A DNA stretch of 5,905 bases, taken from a bacterium. GTDB taxonomy: Bacteria; Bacteroidota; Ignavibacteria; Kapaibacteriales; UBA961. The notes beneath the pieces were generated by a model, which worked only from the letters and a program-made list of their open reading frames with translations, was not told the origin of the DNA and ran no database searches. Position 1 is the stretch's first letter. Each line of letters begins with the position of its first letter. This document shows, piece by piece, positions 5,483-5,905 of this stretch. Location of the stretch: assembly GCA_022844575.1 (NCBI GenBank), contig JALHLL010000001.1:1-5905 (forward strand), given 5' to 3'. The translations under genes were made by a program, and so were the position numbers.

Positions 5483-5905
5483 GATTTGGAGTATTCCTCC
5501 AATGTTCTTCTTTCCTTGGTGGTGAGACTATCTATTCCTTTATCGCTTATTTTTTCCAATATCCTATCAATTTCGATTTGTTTGTTTACCCGTTCTTCAT
5601 TGTATTTGTCTTCAATTGTGTAGGTTTTTTTCTTTGTAAAAAAGGAATTAAATATAAGTACATGCGGCATTTTAACGACAATATATAAAAACCCTATACA
5701 CGGTATCATTAACAAAGCAATGATTATATAATTTTCCATAAGAGCGGAGGGGTTTAATATAATTGCCATAAGCATTCCTACTAGCGCACCACCAAAATGT
5801 GCTTCATGCCCTATCGTATCATTACGCTCCTTCATACCATATATAGTATAAATAATATATAATAGTCCGAAAAGCCAAGCCGGCATTGGTATCGGCAATA
5901 ACATT
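5479..5905 (-). CDS. Rhomboid family intramembrane serine protease, C-terminal part (gene runs off the right edge)
   Basis: The frame stays open to the window edge, so the Met at 5904-5902 is probably internal and the N-terminal membrane segments, with the GxSG catalytic serine motif, lie outside. The visible 141 residues begin with LLPIPMPAWLFG, the usual lead into a late rhomboid membrane helix (about 8-23). They continue to GHEAHFGGALVG, where His36 is the expected catalytic histidine and the Gly residues allow tight helix packing, within a helix reaching about residue 50. A further membrane segment spans about 58-78. The tail (79-141) is polar and ends with IDRILEKISDKGIDSLTTKE, a short conserved C-terminal motif common in Bacteroidota rhomboids. 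Such enzymes cut membrane proteins within the bilayer; the substrate is unknown. It converges on the thioesterase gene with 34 nt between the stop codons. Confidence 0.9.
   Translation of the reverse strand, partial: MLLPIPMPAWLFGLLYIIYTIYGMKERNDTIGHEAHFGGALVGMLMAIILNPSALMENYIIIALLMIPCIGFLYIVVKMPHVLIFNSFFTKKKTYTIEDKYNEERVNKQIEIDRILEKISDKGIDSLTTKERRTLEEYSKS

Noticed and set aside
1..5905. A mobile element, CRISPR array, toxin-antitoxin pair or defence system
   Set aside because: No transposase, integrase, spaced repeats or defence-type domains were found on either strand. The gene content is chromosomal housekeeping plus one secreted protein.

Overview
This is an ordinary chromosomal stretch of an AT-rich bacterium of the Bacteroidota/FCB branch. 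The lineage call rests on three things. The first gene product ends in a type IX secretion system (T9SS) sorting domain. The rhomboid protease has the C-terminal tail common in Bacteroidota. Two intergenic regions carry exact TAnnTTTG boxes, the Bacteroidota-type -7 promoter element, and most start codons lack a clear Shine-Dalgarno sequence. The sequence alone does not separate Bacteroidota proper from sister lineages such as Ignavibacteria or Kapabacteria.

Layout. Positions 1-118 are very AT-rich and show no gene. Positions 119-204 form a long imperfect inverted repeat (about 31 possible pairs) containing a T6 run, directly ahead of the first gene. From 223 to 2652 (+) lies an 809-residue secreted protein: signal peptide, an N-terminal beta-rich domain opening with NLVPNPSFE, a cysteine-packed middle built from three roughly 110-residue units, and a T9SS C-terminal domain. 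A strong intrinsic terminator at 2669-2700 closes it, so it looks monocistronic. A group III truncated hemoglobin follows (2820-3233, +) with its own promoter-like region. It faces a DEDDy 3'-5' exonuclease on the minus strand (3308-4048). A 99-bp region then separates that gene from a divergent plus-strand pair: a BamD-like outer-membrane assembly lipoprotein (4148-4903) and a hotdog acyl-CoA thioesterase (4935-5444), probably co-transcribed. The window ends inside a minus-strand rhomboid protease whose N-terminal part, including the catalytic Ser region, lies outside.

How the genes relate. No single pathway links them. BamD supports outer-membrane biogenesis and the first gene is a cargo of the T9SS, so both concern the cell envelope, but they are separate transcription units. 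The hemoglobin, exonuclease, thioesterase and rhomboid are housekeeping or stress-type genes.

The parts most worth a second look are the long hairpin in front of the secreted protein, the periodic Cys-Cys repeat architecture of that protein, and the dyad plus -7 box ahead of the hemoglobin. I saw no CRISPR array, insertion sequence, toxin-antitoxin pair or defence module.
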